Source of the DNA: a virus
Strand: one strand, 5' to 3'
DNA: 46,549 bases
Virus record (IMG/VR): IMGVR_UViG_3300050016_000026
Coordinates: 1 to 46,549 of that record
The translations under genes and the position numbers were made by a program. Shown in pieces: positions 22,305 to 30,907 of the stretch (positions are counted from its first letter, which is position 1; each line of letters opens with the position of its first letter). A model generated the notes under the pieces. It saw nothing but the letters and a program-made list of their open reading frames with translations. It was not told the DNA's origin and did not search any database.

Positions 22305-22528
22305 TTTGGCCCCTGGTGTTCATCCTCCTCCTTGGCGTGATCACCTACCTCGCCGTCCGCATCTTCGACAAAGACGATGACGACGACTACCGTGTTGACG
22401 GCTGGGAGGAACCTGTGGACTTCAGTCCGCCGCCACCCGAGGGCAAGGACCCTTGGCCGATTGAGAAACTGGACGCGCGCTTTCGTAAGTTCGAGGGTGG
22501 CGCCGCATTTGGGGACCCCACCCTTTAA
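22301..22528 (+). CDS. Small single-pass membrane protein between terminase subunits
   Basis: 75 residues. Residues 1-21 form a hydrophobic helix, followed at once by FDKDDDDDY and a Pro-rich acidic tail. GAGGAGG precedes the ATG, and TAATG couples it to the large terminase. The strongly acidic border suggests an N-out or signal-anchor topology. Role unknown. It could be a holin-like lysis factor, since the endolysin lies 1.7 kb downstream. Confidence 0.65.
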   Translation: MIWPLVFILLLGVITYLAVRIFDKDDDDDYRVDGWEEPVDFSPPPPEGKDPWPIEKLDARFRKFEGGAAFGDPTL

Positions 22529-23997
22529 TGGATGCAGCTAAGTTGGCCGAAGTTTTGGCCGATCTTGAATTGCTCTCCGACCGGCGCCGCTTCCACGCCA
22601 TAGACTTCTATGAGCCCTACGCAAAACAGAAAGAGTTCCACTCCCTCGGCGCTAGCAAACGCGAGCGCATGTTCCGCGCCGGAAACCAGGAGGGGAAGAC
22701 TTTCGCCGGCGGCGCAGAAATGACCTATCATCTGACCGGGCGTTATCCGACCTGGTGGGAGGGCCGGCGCTTCAAGAAGCCGGTCAAGGCGTGGGTGGCC
22801 GGTGAAGGTGCGGTCCTGGTGCGCGACGGCCCACAGACCATTCTCTGTGGCGAGCCCGGCGTCGATGATGCCTTCGGTACCGGTATGATCCCAAAGGAAC
22901 TGTTCGCCGACATCCCCTCTAAGTCCCGCGGCGTCACCGATGCCTACGACACTATCCAGGTCTACCACGAGACAGACGGCGTGCGCGATGGTATCTCGAC
23001 CTGTTCGTTCAAGTCGTATGAGGCCGGCCGCAAAAAGTTCCAGACCAAGACCCTCGATATCATGTGGTGCGACGAGGAGCCACCCGAGGACATTTACAAC
23101 GAATGTATCGCCCGCATCCAGGCGACCAACGGCTTCCTATATCTGACCTTCACGCCGCTGCTCGGCTACTCGAAGGTCGTCAACAAGTTCCTCCGCGAGG
23201 TGTCGGTGGATCGTTCCGACACGAAGATGTCGATGTATGAGGCGAAGCACATTCGCCCTGAGGACTACGAAAAAATTCTGGCGTCCTATCCTCCGCACAT
23301 GCGGATGGCGCGGACGATGGGCGAGCCGGTGCTGGGCGCCGGCGCCATCTATCCGGTCGACCCGCTGACGATCACCGAGGACGACCTCGCCTATGTGCCC
23401 GACCACTGGTACAAGCTGTGGGGCATCGACTTCGGCATCGGGCATCCCTTCGCCGCGGTGCTGATGGCGTGGGACAAGGACGCCGACTGCATCCACATCC
23501 TGCACGGGCTCCGCGTGTCGGACACGTTCCCACTGCAGCACGCGACAGCTATGAAGGCAGTCGCCGGCAACATCAAGGTCGCATGGCCGCAGGACGGCAC
23601 CGCCCGTCGTGATGACGGCAAGCCTCTCTCCAACCAGTACAAGACCAACGGCCTGCGCATGATGGATGGACATGCGACCTGGCCGGATGGGTCTATCTCG
23701 ACGGAAGCCGGCATCACCGAAATCAACATGCGAATGACCAGCAACCGGTTCAAGGTTGCACGCTCGATGATGCTGGGCGATTGGGGCCAGGAAATGCGCG
23801 AGTACCATCGCGACGAGGATGGCGTCGACATCATCAAGGTCAGAGACGACCTGATGTCGGCCACCCGTATCGCTGTGATGGCGAAGCGCGCCGCAATGGC
23901 CGGCCCGTACTTCAGCACGCTCGGCTACGGCACCGTCAACAAAGGGCAGCGGATGCCGATGGCGGATGGCGTTGACTTTCCGCTGTTCACCAGATAA
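22528..23997 (+). CDS. Terminase large subunit
   Basis: 489 residues, normal family length. The ATPase has Walker A RAGNQEGKT at 50-58 and Walker B LDIMWCDEE at 176-184, followed by a TFTP coupling motif at 208-211. The RNase H-type nuclease starts with GIDFG (Asp301) and ends with a KVRDDLMSATR-type third acidic motif. It cuts concatemeric DNA and drives it into the prohead through the portal. The start overlaps the previous stop (TAATG). Confidence 0.95.
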   Translation: MDAAKLAEVLADLELLSDRRRFHAIDFYEPYAKQKEFHSLGASKRERMFRAGNQEGKTFAGGAEMTYHLTGRYPTWWEGRRFKKPVKAWVAGEGAVLVRDGPQTILCGEPGVDDAFGTGMIPKELFADIPSKSRGVTDAYDTIQVYHETDGVRDGISTCSFKSYEAGRKKFQTKTLDIMWCDEEPPEDIYNECIARIQATNGFLYLTFTPLLGYSKVVNKFLREVSVDRSDTKMSMYEAKHIRPEDYEKILASYPPHMRMARTMGEPVLGAGAIYPVDPLTITEDDLAYVPDHWYKLWGIDFGIGHPFAAVLMAWDKDADCIHILHGLRVSDTFPLQHATAMKAVAGNIKVAWPQDGTARRDDGKPLSNQYKTNGLRMMDGHATWPDGSISTEAGITEINMRMTSNRFKVARSMMLGDWGQEMREYHRDEDGVDIIKVRDDLMSATRIAVMAKRAAMAGPYFSTLGYGTVNKGQRMPMADGVDFPLFTR

Positions 23998-24022
23998 GCT
24001 GGATGGCTCATAGGAGTTTCCA

Positions 24023-24232
24023 ATGGCTGCAACCCTTTCCCCCGATGCTATCCTCCGCCTCAAGAAGGTGATGCAGGGACAGAACCCCGGTGGCACCACC
24101 GGCGAACCGGCCACGCTTGGCTCCCCGAGCGACCGTGGCCCTAACCAGCCTGGCGCACAGACACCGGTGTTCCCGTCCTCGCAGATGTCGAGCCTGGCTA
24201 AGATCGCCAAGAAGAAATCCAATGTGGGCTAA
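24023..24232 (+). CDS. Small hypothetical late protein
   Basis: 69 residues with AGGAG before the ATG. A short N-terminal helix is followed by a Pro/Gly/Ser/Thr-rich, disordered middle and a Lys-rich end. Its end overlaps the endolysin gene by 11 nt. No family recognised; it resembles the 67-residue protein before the portal gene in composition. Confidence 0.6.
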   Translation: MAATLSPDAILRLKKVMQGQNPGGTTGEPATLGSPSDRGPNQPGAQTPVFPSSQMSSLAKIAKKKSNVG

Positions 24233-24845
24233 ACTCAAGAAGCTCTTTGGCTATGGGCAGGCTGCAGCCGATGTCGGCGGCACTGCCATCACTGTAGCTA
24301 CGACTGTGCCAGCAGTTCTCAAGTTCATCAACCCGGTCGAGAAGGTCGTTGTCTCGGCGTCCGAGGATGGCGTCTTCGTCCAGTCGCGGCTGCGCAACGT
24401 CGCCAAGGTGATGACGATGGCCGTCGCATTGACCGGTTCATTCGAAGGTCTGCGCACTACTGCCTACCACGACCCTGGCAACGGAACCCCGACCGTCTGC
24501 TATGGTGAGACGCGTGGCGTCAAGCTCACCGACAAATATTCACCGACCGAGTGTAAGGCCATGCTCGCCACTGGGCTCGTGCAGTTCGAGACACAGATGG
24601 ACGCGTGCATCAAGGACCCGGCCAAGATACCGGACAAATCCTATGTCGCTTTCCTCGACCTCACGTACAATATTGGCGCATCTGCTTTCTGCCATTCGAC
24701 CGTTGCGAAGGACATCAACGCCGGCAACATCGTAGCCGCCTGCAAAGCTGTCACCGCGTTTGACCGCGCTGGTGGACGAGTGCTTCCGGGCCTCGTGGCT
24801 CGCCGGGCAAAAGAGAAGGCACTCTGCCTTCAAGGACTGACCTAA
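24222..24845 (+). CDS. Endolysin, GH24 lysozyme with hydrophobic N-terminal region
   Basis: 207 residues from ATG 24222, overlapping the previous gene. The lysozyme domain starts near 60: Glu75 in FEGLR, Asp84 in AYHDPGNG and Thr91 in TPTVCYGET match the E-D-T catalytic set of T4/R21-type muramidases. A later DLTYNIG motif is also typical. Residues 14-35 and 61-72 are hydrophobic and may give membrane association or a signal-arrest-release export. It cleaves the peptidoglycan glycan chain at lysis. It is followed directly by the spanins (TAATG). Confidence 0.88.
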   Translation: MWAKLKKLFGYGQAAADVGGTAITVATTVPAVLKFINPVEKVVVSASEDGVFVQSRLRNVAKVMTMAVALTGSFEGLRTTAYHDPGNGTPTVCYGETRGVKLTDKYSPTECKAMLATGLVQFETQMDACIKDPAKIPDKSYVAFLDLTYNIGASAFCHSTVAKDINAGNIVAACKAVTAFDRAGGRVLPGLVARRAKEKALCLQGLT

Positions 24846-25177
24846 TGTTTGGTGTATCAGTCATCCTCGGCATACTCGGAAAGTTGCCCTCTTGGGTCTG
24901 GATACTCGTGGGCTTGCTTATTGGTGCCTTCTTGCTGTATCATAGTGGGGAAGTACATGGCCGCGCGCAGACCCAGGCTAAGTGGGATACCGCGGAAAAA
25001 CAAATTCTAGCCCTAGGGAACCAAGCTCGTGCAGAAGCAGAACTCAAAATTCCTGGTGTGGCTGGCAATCCCGATGTTGCTATCGGTGGCAAGCCTTGCA
25101 GGGTGTCAGACCGCTTCGACCGGGACTGTAAAAAGCCTGTGCGCGCCGTCAAGGTTCATCACATACTCGGGCACTAA
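24845..25177 (+). CDS. Inner-membrane spanin (Rz-like)
   Basis: 110 residues. A membrane helix at about 15-33 is followed by a charged, helical periplasmic domain (about 38-66) and a C-terminal region with two Cys. Position after the endolysin and the nested lipoprotein frame identify it as the i-spanin, which bridges to Rz1 and fuses inner and outer membranes at the end of lysis. It is shorter than lambda Rz but within the known range. Confidence 0.78.
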   Translation: MFGVSVILGILGKLPSWVWILVGLLIGAFLLYHSGEVHGRAQTQAKWDTAEKQILALGNQARAEAELKIPGVAGNPDVAIGGKPCRVSDRFDRDCKKPVRAVKVHHILGH

Positions 25178-25250
25178 GGACACCGCGGAGACAATCCGCG
25201 AGGTCAAGGTACACAACTACACCTACCAGAAGATCGGCTGCAGTGCGTAA
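25029..25250 (+). CDS. Outer-membrane spanin lipoprotein (Rz1-like), nested in Rz
   Basis: 73 residues in a different frame, starting inside the Rz gene and ending 73 nt beyond it. A signal peptide with lipobox LAGC gives a lipidated Cys26. The mature part is short and polar. A nested lipoprotein of this kind is the standard Rz1 arrangement. It works as the outer-membrane partner of the i-spanin and indicates a Gram-negative host. Confidence 0.82.
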   Translation: MQKQNSKFLVWLAIPMLLSVASLAGCQTASTGTVKSLCAPSRFITYSGTKDTAETIREVKVHNYTYQKIGCSA

Positions 25251-25323
25251 GCCCAAACGGTCCCCGCTGTGGGAAGTCTTCGAGGAAGGTTGGGGCGGTC
25301 TGACAGGCGGGCCTAAAGTCTAA
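25243..25323 (+). CDS. Very small protein between Rz1 and the next gene
   Basis: 26 codons from GTG 25243, which overlaps the Rz1 stop, to TAA 25321-25323, which overlaps the next ATG (TAATG). Basic start (RKPKR), then WEVFEEGWGG. The exact fit between two coupled genes is the only evidence; no family recognised. Confidence 0.4.
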   Translation: MRKPKRSPLWEVFEEGWGGLTGGPKV

Positions 25324-25526
25324 TGGCCGTCTCTGATCCGTTCGCCGCAACGTCTGAATTGTTCGGTGCCCCCACGATGGGCGGCAACGTGCAGGATCAG
25401 TTGAAGGCCACGCTGGCGGTGCAAGCCAAGAAGAAGAAACAGGGGCAGCCGATGCCCAACGCAATGTCGTATTTCGCTCCCGGCACTCAAGCCCTTTTCG
25501 GGAACTCCTCTCAAGCATTAGGATAA
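25323..25526 (+). CDS. Small hypothetical late protein before portal
   Basis: 67 residues from an ATG overlapping the preceding TAA. Gln/Lys-rich helix (about 24-41) and a C-terminal tail with FAPGTQALFG, probably disordered. No family recognised. It is one base from the portal TTG, so translation is likely coupled. Confidence 0.6.
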   Translation: MAVSDPFAATSELFGAPTMGGNVQDQLKATLAVQAKKKKQGQPMPNAMSYFAPGTQALFGNSSQALG

Positions 25527-25527
25527 T

Positions 25528-27339
25528 TTGGCAGACAATTTCACGGCCGGCATTGGTTCAAATGGGGCTCAATCTGACGCAGACTACGAGAAGGTGATGG
25601 TGGCAATCCGTCGCCTGAATGCTCTGGCGGCTGATCGTACATTCCTCAACCTGCAGTGCGAAGATATTTCCGCGCTGATCATGCCGTCACACCGCGGCAC
25701 CTTCCAGTTCATGTCTACCCCGGTTCCCTACGACACCAAGACCGATCAGCAGGTGGATGCCACCGGCATGCTCGCGCTCGGCCGCTTCATGGGCATTTGC
25801 GACAGCCTTTTGACACCCAAAAACCAAACTTGGCACTCAGTTGGCGCCAGCGATGACTACGTGATGAAGGATCGCGCCACCAGGCTGTGGTTCTACAACG
25901 CAACGCGCCGGCTGTTCAAGGCCCGCTATTCGCCGCTGTCGAATTTCGTCTCCCAGAACCAGATGATTTGGACTTCACTCGGTGCCTACGGCAACGGTGT
26001 CCTCTACATCGACCAATACTACGATTTCATCGCGCACGAGAAGGCCTTCCGCTACATCTTCGTGCCATTCGGCGAAATCTACCTCGAGCATAATCACCAG
26101 GGCGTCGTCAACGGCTTCATTCGCATCATCCGCTACACCGCGCAGCAGGCTATGGGCATCCCAGGCTGGGCTGAGAAGCTGAAAGACCTGGAAATCTTCG
26201 CCGCCGCGCTCAAAGTGAACTCGATGCAGAAGTTCATCTTCCTGCAGCGCGTCTGCCCGCGCGATTTGGCTGAATACGACCCCAGCCGTATGGACTACAA
26301 GGGCAAACCCTACTCGTCCTACTACATGCACATGGACAGCCGCACTCTCCTGACCGAGGGAGGCTACAACACGCTGCCCATCGCAGCCACCTCGTACATC
26401 ACAGCCCCCGGTGAAATGAACGGGCGCTCGATTGCGATGGAAGTGCTGCCGTCGCTGAAGACACTCAACGAACAGAAGAAGACATTCCTCAAAGTCGGTC
26501 ACCGGCGCGCCGATCCCGTGCTGCTGCTGCCGGATGACGGCCTCGTTGGCATGAACATGAAGCCGGGCTCGCAGAACCCTGGCGGCATGTCGTCGGAAGG
26601 CAAGACCCTTGTCGGCACTCTGCCGATTGGTGATGCTCCCTTCACCAAGGAAATGATGGGGCAAGAAATCGACCTGATCAACGACGCCTTCCTGATCAAG
26701 CTGTTCTCCATTGCTGCGGACCCGCGCAGTGGCACCACAGCCACCGAGGTGATTGAGCGCATCAACGAGAAGGGCATCCTGATCGCCCCGACACTCGGCC
26801 GGCAGGAGGGCTACCTAGGCCTCGTCATCCATCGTGAAATGAACCTCGGTTCGGAAATGAAGATTTTCGATCCGATGCCGCCGCGGCTAGTAGAAGCCAT
26901 TCGTGGTGGCGCCGTCAAGGGCGTCCACATCCAGTACGACAGTCCCCTGTCGCGCGCATCGCGCGCCCAGGAGGCCGCCGGCTTCATGCGCACCGTGGAA
27001 ATGGCGAAGGAACTCTACAATGTGACCGGTGATCCCTCGGTCATGTATCCGTTCGCATTCGACCGCGCCATCCCTGCCATCGCTTCCATTCAGGGCTCGC
27101 CTGAGCCGTGGATGGCGACCAAGGAAGAAATCGCGCAGAAGGTCAAGGCCGGCCAGCAGTCGGCGGCACAGGAGCAGCAGATCAAGGCCGCACCGGGCGC
27201 CGCGCAGATGATCAAGGCTCAAGCCTCGGCGCAAAAGGCTGGTGGTGGACAACAGCAACAGCCTGGTGGCGTAGCGCCGGCGCAGCGTGGGCTCATGCCG
27301 GGCCCCGGTGGACAGCCGCAGCAAGGGATGCAGCAGTAA
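25528..27339 (+). CDS. Portal (head-tail connector) protein
   Basis: 603 residues. The start is TTG 25528, with TTAGGA about 5 nt upstream. The sequence follows the podovirus head-tail connector family (T7 gp8-type): LADRTFLNLQCEDISALIMP near the N-terminus, an aromatic-rich stem, GDAPFTKEMMGQEIDLINDAF in the wing region and TTATEVIERINEKG. The last 60 residues are Gln/Gly/Pro-rich. A dodecamer of it forms the packaging and ejection channel. The length fits the 500-700 residue range. Confidence 0.92.
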   Translation: MADNFTAGIGSNGAQSDADYEKVMVAIRRLNALAADRTFLNLQCEDISALIMPSHRGTFQFMSTPVPYDTKTDQQVDATGMLALGRFMGICDSLLTPKNQTWHSVGASDDYVMKDRATRLWFYNATRRLFKARYSPLSNFVSQNQMIWTSLGAYGNGVLYIDQYYDFIAHEKAFRYIFVPFGEIYLEHNHQGVVNGFIRIIRYTAQQAMGIPGWAEKLKDLEIFAAALKVNSMQKFIFLQRVCPRDLAEYDPSRMDYKGKPYSSYYMHMDSRTLLTEGGYNTLPIAATSYITAPGEMNGRSIAMEVLPSLKTLNEQKKTFLKVGHRRADPVLLLPDDGLVGMNMKPGSQNPGGMSSEGKTLVGTLPIGDAPFTKEMMGQEIDLINDAFLIKLFSIAADPRSGTTATEVIERINEKGILIAPTLGRQEGYLGLVIHREMNLGSEMKIFDPMPPRLVEAIRGGAVKGVHIQYDSPLSRASRAQEAAGFMRTVEMAKELYNVTGDPSVMYPFAFDRAIPAIASIQGSPEPWMATKEEIAQKVKAGQQSAAQEQQIKAAPGAAQMIKAQASAQKAGGGQQQQPGGVAPAQRGLMPGPGGQPQQGMQQ

Positions 27340-27641
27340 TGCACACGCAGGAAACGTGGTATCGCATTCTGGATTTAGTCGGCTTCCGTAAGTCGATCTA
27401 CCAAGGAACATTCAATACGCCGTTCGGTCGTCAGGCCCTCAAGGACCTCGCCCGTGTATGCGGCGCCAACGAAAGCCAATGGAACGAAGACCCGGCACGT
27501 CGGGACGTACTAATCGGCCGCAGAGAAATCTGGCTGTACATCCAGCGCATGCTGAAGATGTCTCCTGATGACCTCGCCAAACTGATGTCTGGCGATCAAC
27601 CCCCGGAAGAGATTGAAGGACAAACGATATGGTCGAAGTAA
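27339..27641 (+). CDS. Bbp19-like late protein
   Basis: 100 residues from the ATG overlapping the portal stop (TAATG). TPFGRQALKDLARVCG, followed by a D-PARRDVLIGRREIWLYI helix, matches the Bbp19-like phage domain found between portal and scaffold genes of many podoviruses. A role in head assembly is inferred from position. It overlaps the scaffold start by 13 nt. Confidence 0.75.
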   Translation: MHTQETWYRILDLVGFRKSIYQGTFNTPFGRQALKDLARVCGANESQWNEDPARRDVLIGRREIWLYIQRMLKMSPDDLAKLMSGDQPPEEIEGQTIWSK

Positions 27642-28519
27642 CAGCAACTGGTGTCGATACCGGTGCCGCGGCTGCTGCCGCTGCTGCCGCCGCTGCCGCT
27701 GCCGCTGCAAATGCGTGGCTACCGTCAACGGTCGGACAGGATGGGTACGATGCCGAACTTGTCGGGCACGCGCAAAACCGTGGCTGGGATAAGCTCGACC
27801 CCAAGAAGGCCGCCCTCGAGGCAACCAAAGCCCACCGTGAAGCTTCACGGATGATCGGACTTCCCGAGAACCGTCTGCTCCGTCTTCCGGCTGATGCCAC
27901 AGATGAAGCCGGATGGAAGGGCGTATGGTCGAAGCTCGGCGCCGGCAAGGAAGCCAAGGACTACGACCTCAATGAGGTCAAGTTCACTGATGGCAAACCT
28001 CTTGAGGTAGCGTTCTCCGATGCCATCAAGGCGAGTGCCTTCAAGAACAATCTGCCGAAGACAGCCGCTACTGAGTTCGCCAAGGATATGGTCAAGTTGC
28101 TCGAGGCCAGCACCACTGCTGCCGCCGCCGACAACACGATCAAGCTGGCGGACGAGCAGCGTAAGCTGGTGGCTGACTGGGGTCCTGGCAACATGGAAAC
28201 CAACACCATCATCGCCAAGGCTGCAGCTACTAAGCTAGGTCCTCAGTTCCAGGCTGCAGTGCAGGCCCTGGAAGGACAGGTCGGCTACGCTGACGTCATG
28301 AAGCTGATGCACAAGATCGGCACCAGCATCGGCGAGGATGTCTTCCTCAAGAACCTGACCCCGGACAAGTCCGGTATCCTCACCAAGGAACAGGCTGTTG
28401 AGAAGCGCAAGGAACTGATGGCTGACAAGGCATGGTCGGCGCGGTATCTCGCAGGTGGCGACAAGTCTGCTGAGTTCCGTGAAATGCAGGCACTGATCCG
28501 CATTGCGCAAGCGGAGTAA
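27629..28519 (+). CDS. Scaffolding (capsid assembly) protein
   Basis: 296 residues, immediately before the capsid gene. A poly-alanine run (15 Ala, residues 13-27) is followed by WLPSTVGQDGYDAELVGHAQ and GWDKLDP, a common start in phage scaffolds. The bulk is Lys/Glu/Ala-rich helix and the C-terminus is charged, suited to binding the capsid. It would direct prohead assembly and leave before packaging. The poly-Ala is encoded by a GCx microsatellite at 27665-27709. Confidence 0.82.
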   Translation: MVEVTATGVDTGAAAAAAAAAAAAAAANAWLPSTVGQDGYDAELVGHAQNRGWDKLDPKKAALEATKAHREASRMIGLPENRLLRLPADATDEAGWKGVWSKLGAGKEAKDYDLNEVKFTDGKPLEVAFSDAIKASAFKNNLPKTAATEFAKDMVKLLEASTTAAAADNTIKLADEQRKLVADWGPGNMETNTIIAKAAATKLGPQFQAAVQALEGQVGYADVMKLMHKIGTSIGEDVFLKNLTPDKSGILTKEQAVEKRKELMADKAWSARYLAGGDKSAEFREMQALIRIAQAE

Positions 28520-28525
28520 AATAAA

Positions 28526-28549
28526 GTGGGGCGCTTGACAGCGCCCCAC
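28526..28549. other. Strong hairpin overlapping the capsid promoter
   Basis: Perfect 10-bp inverted repeat GTGGGGCGCT / AGCGCCCCAC with a TGAC loop, 6 nt after the scaffold stop. No U-tract follows. The -35 box TTGACA of the next promoter lies in the loop and arm ends. It may end or slow scaffold transcription, or protect the transcript 3' end. Confidence 0.7.
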
Positions 28550-28563
28550 CTCTAGCGTAACAT
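28535..28563 (+). promoter_or_regulatory. Late promoter for the capsid gene block
   Basis: TTGACA (28535-28540), exactly 17 nt, TAACAT (28558-28563). It is followed by GGAT-GGTACTCGGCCCCCG, a start region repeated after the tail-fibre promoter at 46313. The leader to the capsid ATG is about 60 nt. Confidence 0.78.
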
Positions 28564-28632
28564 GGATGGTACTCGGCCCCCGATTAGTTGGATACGGCCC
28601 ACGCAATTTGGCACCAACTAGGAACCGGAAAC

Positions 28633-29559
28633 ATGTCCGAGAACCTCATCAATCTGGCCGTCACGCAATTTTCGGCGAACCTTGAACTCAAGGTCCAACA
28701 GCAAGTTTCCAAGCTGCGCGGTCGCGTTGCGGAAGGTCCGCACGTTGGCAAGCAGGCTTCCCCTGTCCAGTACATGGCCCCGATCAAGATGAAGGCCCCG
28801 CAAGGCCGCTTCGCCCCCAAGGCGCGAGTGGATGCGACCTTCGAGCGCCGGTGGGTGTTCCCCCTTGACCGCGAAATCGACCAGTACATCGACACGTTCG
28901 ACAAGCTGCGTCTGATCAGTGACCCCACCGCCCAGTATTCCACCAACGCCGCGGCCTCTGTCGCCCGTGAGTGGGATGACGGCCTAATCGCCGCCGCCAC
29001 TGCCGTTGCCACCCTCGGCACCGACCAGGCCGCGTTCACGACCGAGAGCTTCGACACCACGACCTACGGCATCGCCGCGGCCTTCGGGTCTGGCGCCACC
29101 GGCTCAGGCCTCACTGTCGCCAAGCTCGTTGAACTGAAGCGCAAGTTCCGCCACTACGGGCAGGACGGCAACCCGGACAACGAGGAACTGACGATTGTCT
29201 ATGGCTCGCAACAGGAAGCCAACCTCCTCGGCGAAACCCAGGTGACCAATGCCGACTACAACGGTGACCGTCCGGTCCTCGTTGAAGGCGAAATCAAGCG
29301 CTTCATGGGCTTCAACTTCATCACCTCCGAGCGTCTGGCGACTGATGGAACCAACCGCACTGTTCTCGCGTTCATGAAGTCGGGGCTTTACCTCGGCGTC
29401 TGGAAGGACATGGCGAATGAGGTCTTCAAGCGTGGCGATCTGTCTAGTAACCCGTGGGACCTGAACACTGAAATGACCTACGGCGCAGTCCGCCTTCAGA
29501 AGGGCAAGCTGTTCCAGGTCCTCTGTGCCGACTCGACCGGCGCTTCCATCGTCCCGTAA
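28633..29559 (+). CDS. Major capsid protein
   Basis: 308 residues from ATG 28633, after AGGAACCGG; an upstream in-frame ATG lies in the promoter leader and is rejected. The sequence has features of HK97-like capsid proteins of podoviruses of this kind: a helical N-terminal arm, RWVFPLDREIDQYID in the E-loop/P-domain region, SDPTAQY, and a C-terminal TYGAVRLQ strand. It is placed after the scaffold gene and has its own strong promoter, as expected for the most abundant virion protein. Confidence 0.9.
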   Translation: MSENLINLAVTQFSANLELKVQQQVSKLRGRVAEGPHVGKQASPVQYMAPIKMKAPQGRFAPKARVDATFERRWVFPLDREIDQYIDTFDKLRLISDPTAQYSTNAAASVAREWDDGLIAAATAVATLGTDQAAFTTESFDTTTYGIAAAFGSGATGSGLTVAKLVELKRKFRHYGQDGNPDNEELTIVYGSQQEANLLGETQVTNADYNGDRPVLVEGEIKRFMGFNFITSERLATDGTNRTVLAFMKSGLYLGVWKDMANEVFKRGDLSSNPWDLNTEMTYGAVRLQKGKLFQVLCADSTGASIVP

Positions 29560-29586
29560 CCGGCAAAGAAACCAAGGACAACTACT

Positions 29587-30195
29587 ATGGCTCTGCTTCA
29601 CCAAAAGTCTGGCGCGATCACCGACCTCGACGGCCCTTATGCCGCCACGCCGGTCCCTGCCATTCGAGACACGACTGGCCTGGGTTCAGCCGGTACGCTG
29701 ATCGTCAACGAGGCGACTATTGCCATCGCGGGCGCTTGCGACGTTCACTCGACCTTCCAACTGTTCCGGGTTCCCTCGAACTGTAAGGTCAAGTGGATTG
29801 ACTTCGTTTCGCCCTCTCAGGGTGCCACCGGCATCTTCGACATCGGCGCCGCGTACCCGACCGATCACACCAATTCGAACATGACCGATCCGCTGGTTTA
29901 CAACGGCACCGGCATGATCGACGTTGACTGCTTCGGCCATGACCTCGACACCGATGCCGGCCAGGGCGTGTACGCCCATCTTGAACCGGGTGGTGGTTGG
30001 ACTGTGACGAACGCGACCTTCGCGATCAACACGGCCGATACCTGGACTGCCGCTATGGCGAACACCGAACTGTGGAATGGGCCGCTGGCACTTTCCTCGG
30101 ACCCCGGTGGCAACATCGACATCGTGGCGACCCTCAACGAAGCCATCGCAACCGGCGCTGTCTCTATCTACGCCAAGATCGGCTACATCCTTTAA
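29587..30195 (+). CDS. Probable head decoration / virion protein
   Basis: 202 residues, AAGGAC before the ATG. Predicted all-beta and Gly/Ala/Thr/Asp-rich, ending in SIYAKIGYIL. It directly follows the capsid gene and likely shares its promoter, so a capsid-surface decoration protein is plausible. I do not recognise a named family. Confidence 0.65.
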   Translation: MALLHQKSGAITDLDGPYAATPVPAIRDTTGLGSAGTLIVNEATIAIAGACDVHSTFQLFRVPSNCKVKWIDFVSPSQGATGIFDIGAAYPTDHTNSNMTDPLVYNGTGMIDVDCFGHDLDTDAGQGVYAHLEPGGGWTVTNATFAINTADTWTAAMANTELWNGPLALSSDPGGNIDIVATLNEAIATGAVSIYAKIGYIL

Positions 30196-30204
30196 GGAGC
30201 CGAT

Positions 30205-30663
30205 ATGACAGTCCGTCTCGTAAGCCTGCAGGCAACTCTTGCCCCGAGCGCGGATGCGTCGAAACCCAACTTCGCGCGGGGCATCAAGGTGGTCGGCTAT
30301 GCTGACCTTCCTGATGCTGCAGTGGCGGCTTACGCGACCTATGTCACGGATGCTGCTGCCTACGTTACTGCCGCCGCTACTTTCGCCACCGCGTTGGGGG
30401 TTCTGGTAGCGGACGGCGCGAGCCCGACGCAGGCGCACGTCACGACTGCCAATACAGCCTACACGGCATTGGCCGCGGCCTACACTACTCTGGCTGCCGA
30501 CTGGACAGCCCTCAAAGCTGTCATTGATGGTCAGGTGACCAGCAGCGGCCATGCCCTGACGGTTGTAGCTGACGTGACCGACTTCAAAAGCAGTGGACTC
30601 ATTCGGGCCACCTTCGACAAAATGCTGAAGCAGTTCGCTGCTGATAGCTTGATCGCGAACTAA
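30205..30663 (+). CDS. Ala/Thr-rich probable virion protein
   Basis: 152 residues, AAGGAG before the ATG. Long Ala/Thr/Tyr-rich helical middle (about 35-105) with a short beta N-terminus and C-terminus. Composition suggests a fibrous or bundled virion component. No family recognised. Confidence 0.62.
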   Translation: MTVRLVSLQATLAPSADASKPNFARGIKVVGYADLPDAAVAAYATYVTDAAAYVTAAATFATALGVLVADGASPTQAHVTTANTAYTALAAAYTTLAADWTALKAVIDGQVTSSGHALTVVADVTDFKSSGLIRATFDKMLKQFAADSLIAN

Positions 30664-30674
30664 GGAACTGAGAC

Positions 30675-30899
30675 ATGGCCTCCACCTATTACGGCGTCAA
30701 CCGCGGTGTCAATCATGGCTTCCAGAACTCGGATGTCACTGTCGGCGCCGCCACCGGTTCTACCGACATCGAAATCCGCATCGACAACGGCAAGTCATGG
30801 ACCCGTATGGAAGTCTCCATCGAACTTGACCGGCTCAAGAAGCATATCGAAATGTCAGACCTGATCGCCTCTGGCGCTCCTGACATTCCCCCGAACTAA
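30675..30899 (+). CDS. Small hypothetical late protein
   Basis: 74 residues, AAGGAACTGAG before the ATG. N-terminal YYGVNRGVNHGFQN, then a beta-strand/helix with KSWTRMEVSIELDRLKKHI. Probably a minor virion protein by position; no family recognised. Confidence 0.62.
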   Translation: MASTYYGVNRGVNHGFQNSDVTVGAATGSTDIEIRIDNGKSWTRMEVSIELDRLKKHIEMSDLIASGAPDIPPN

Positions 30900-30907
30900 G
30901 GTGAACC

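Noticed and set aside
23137-24222. Long - strand open frame opposite the large terminase
   Set aside because: It mirrors the codon pattern of a certain gene on the other strand, has no ribosome site and no recognisable motif. The same holds for long antisense frames at 25975-26664, 37978-38718, 39124-39879, 43860-44558 and 44658-45368.
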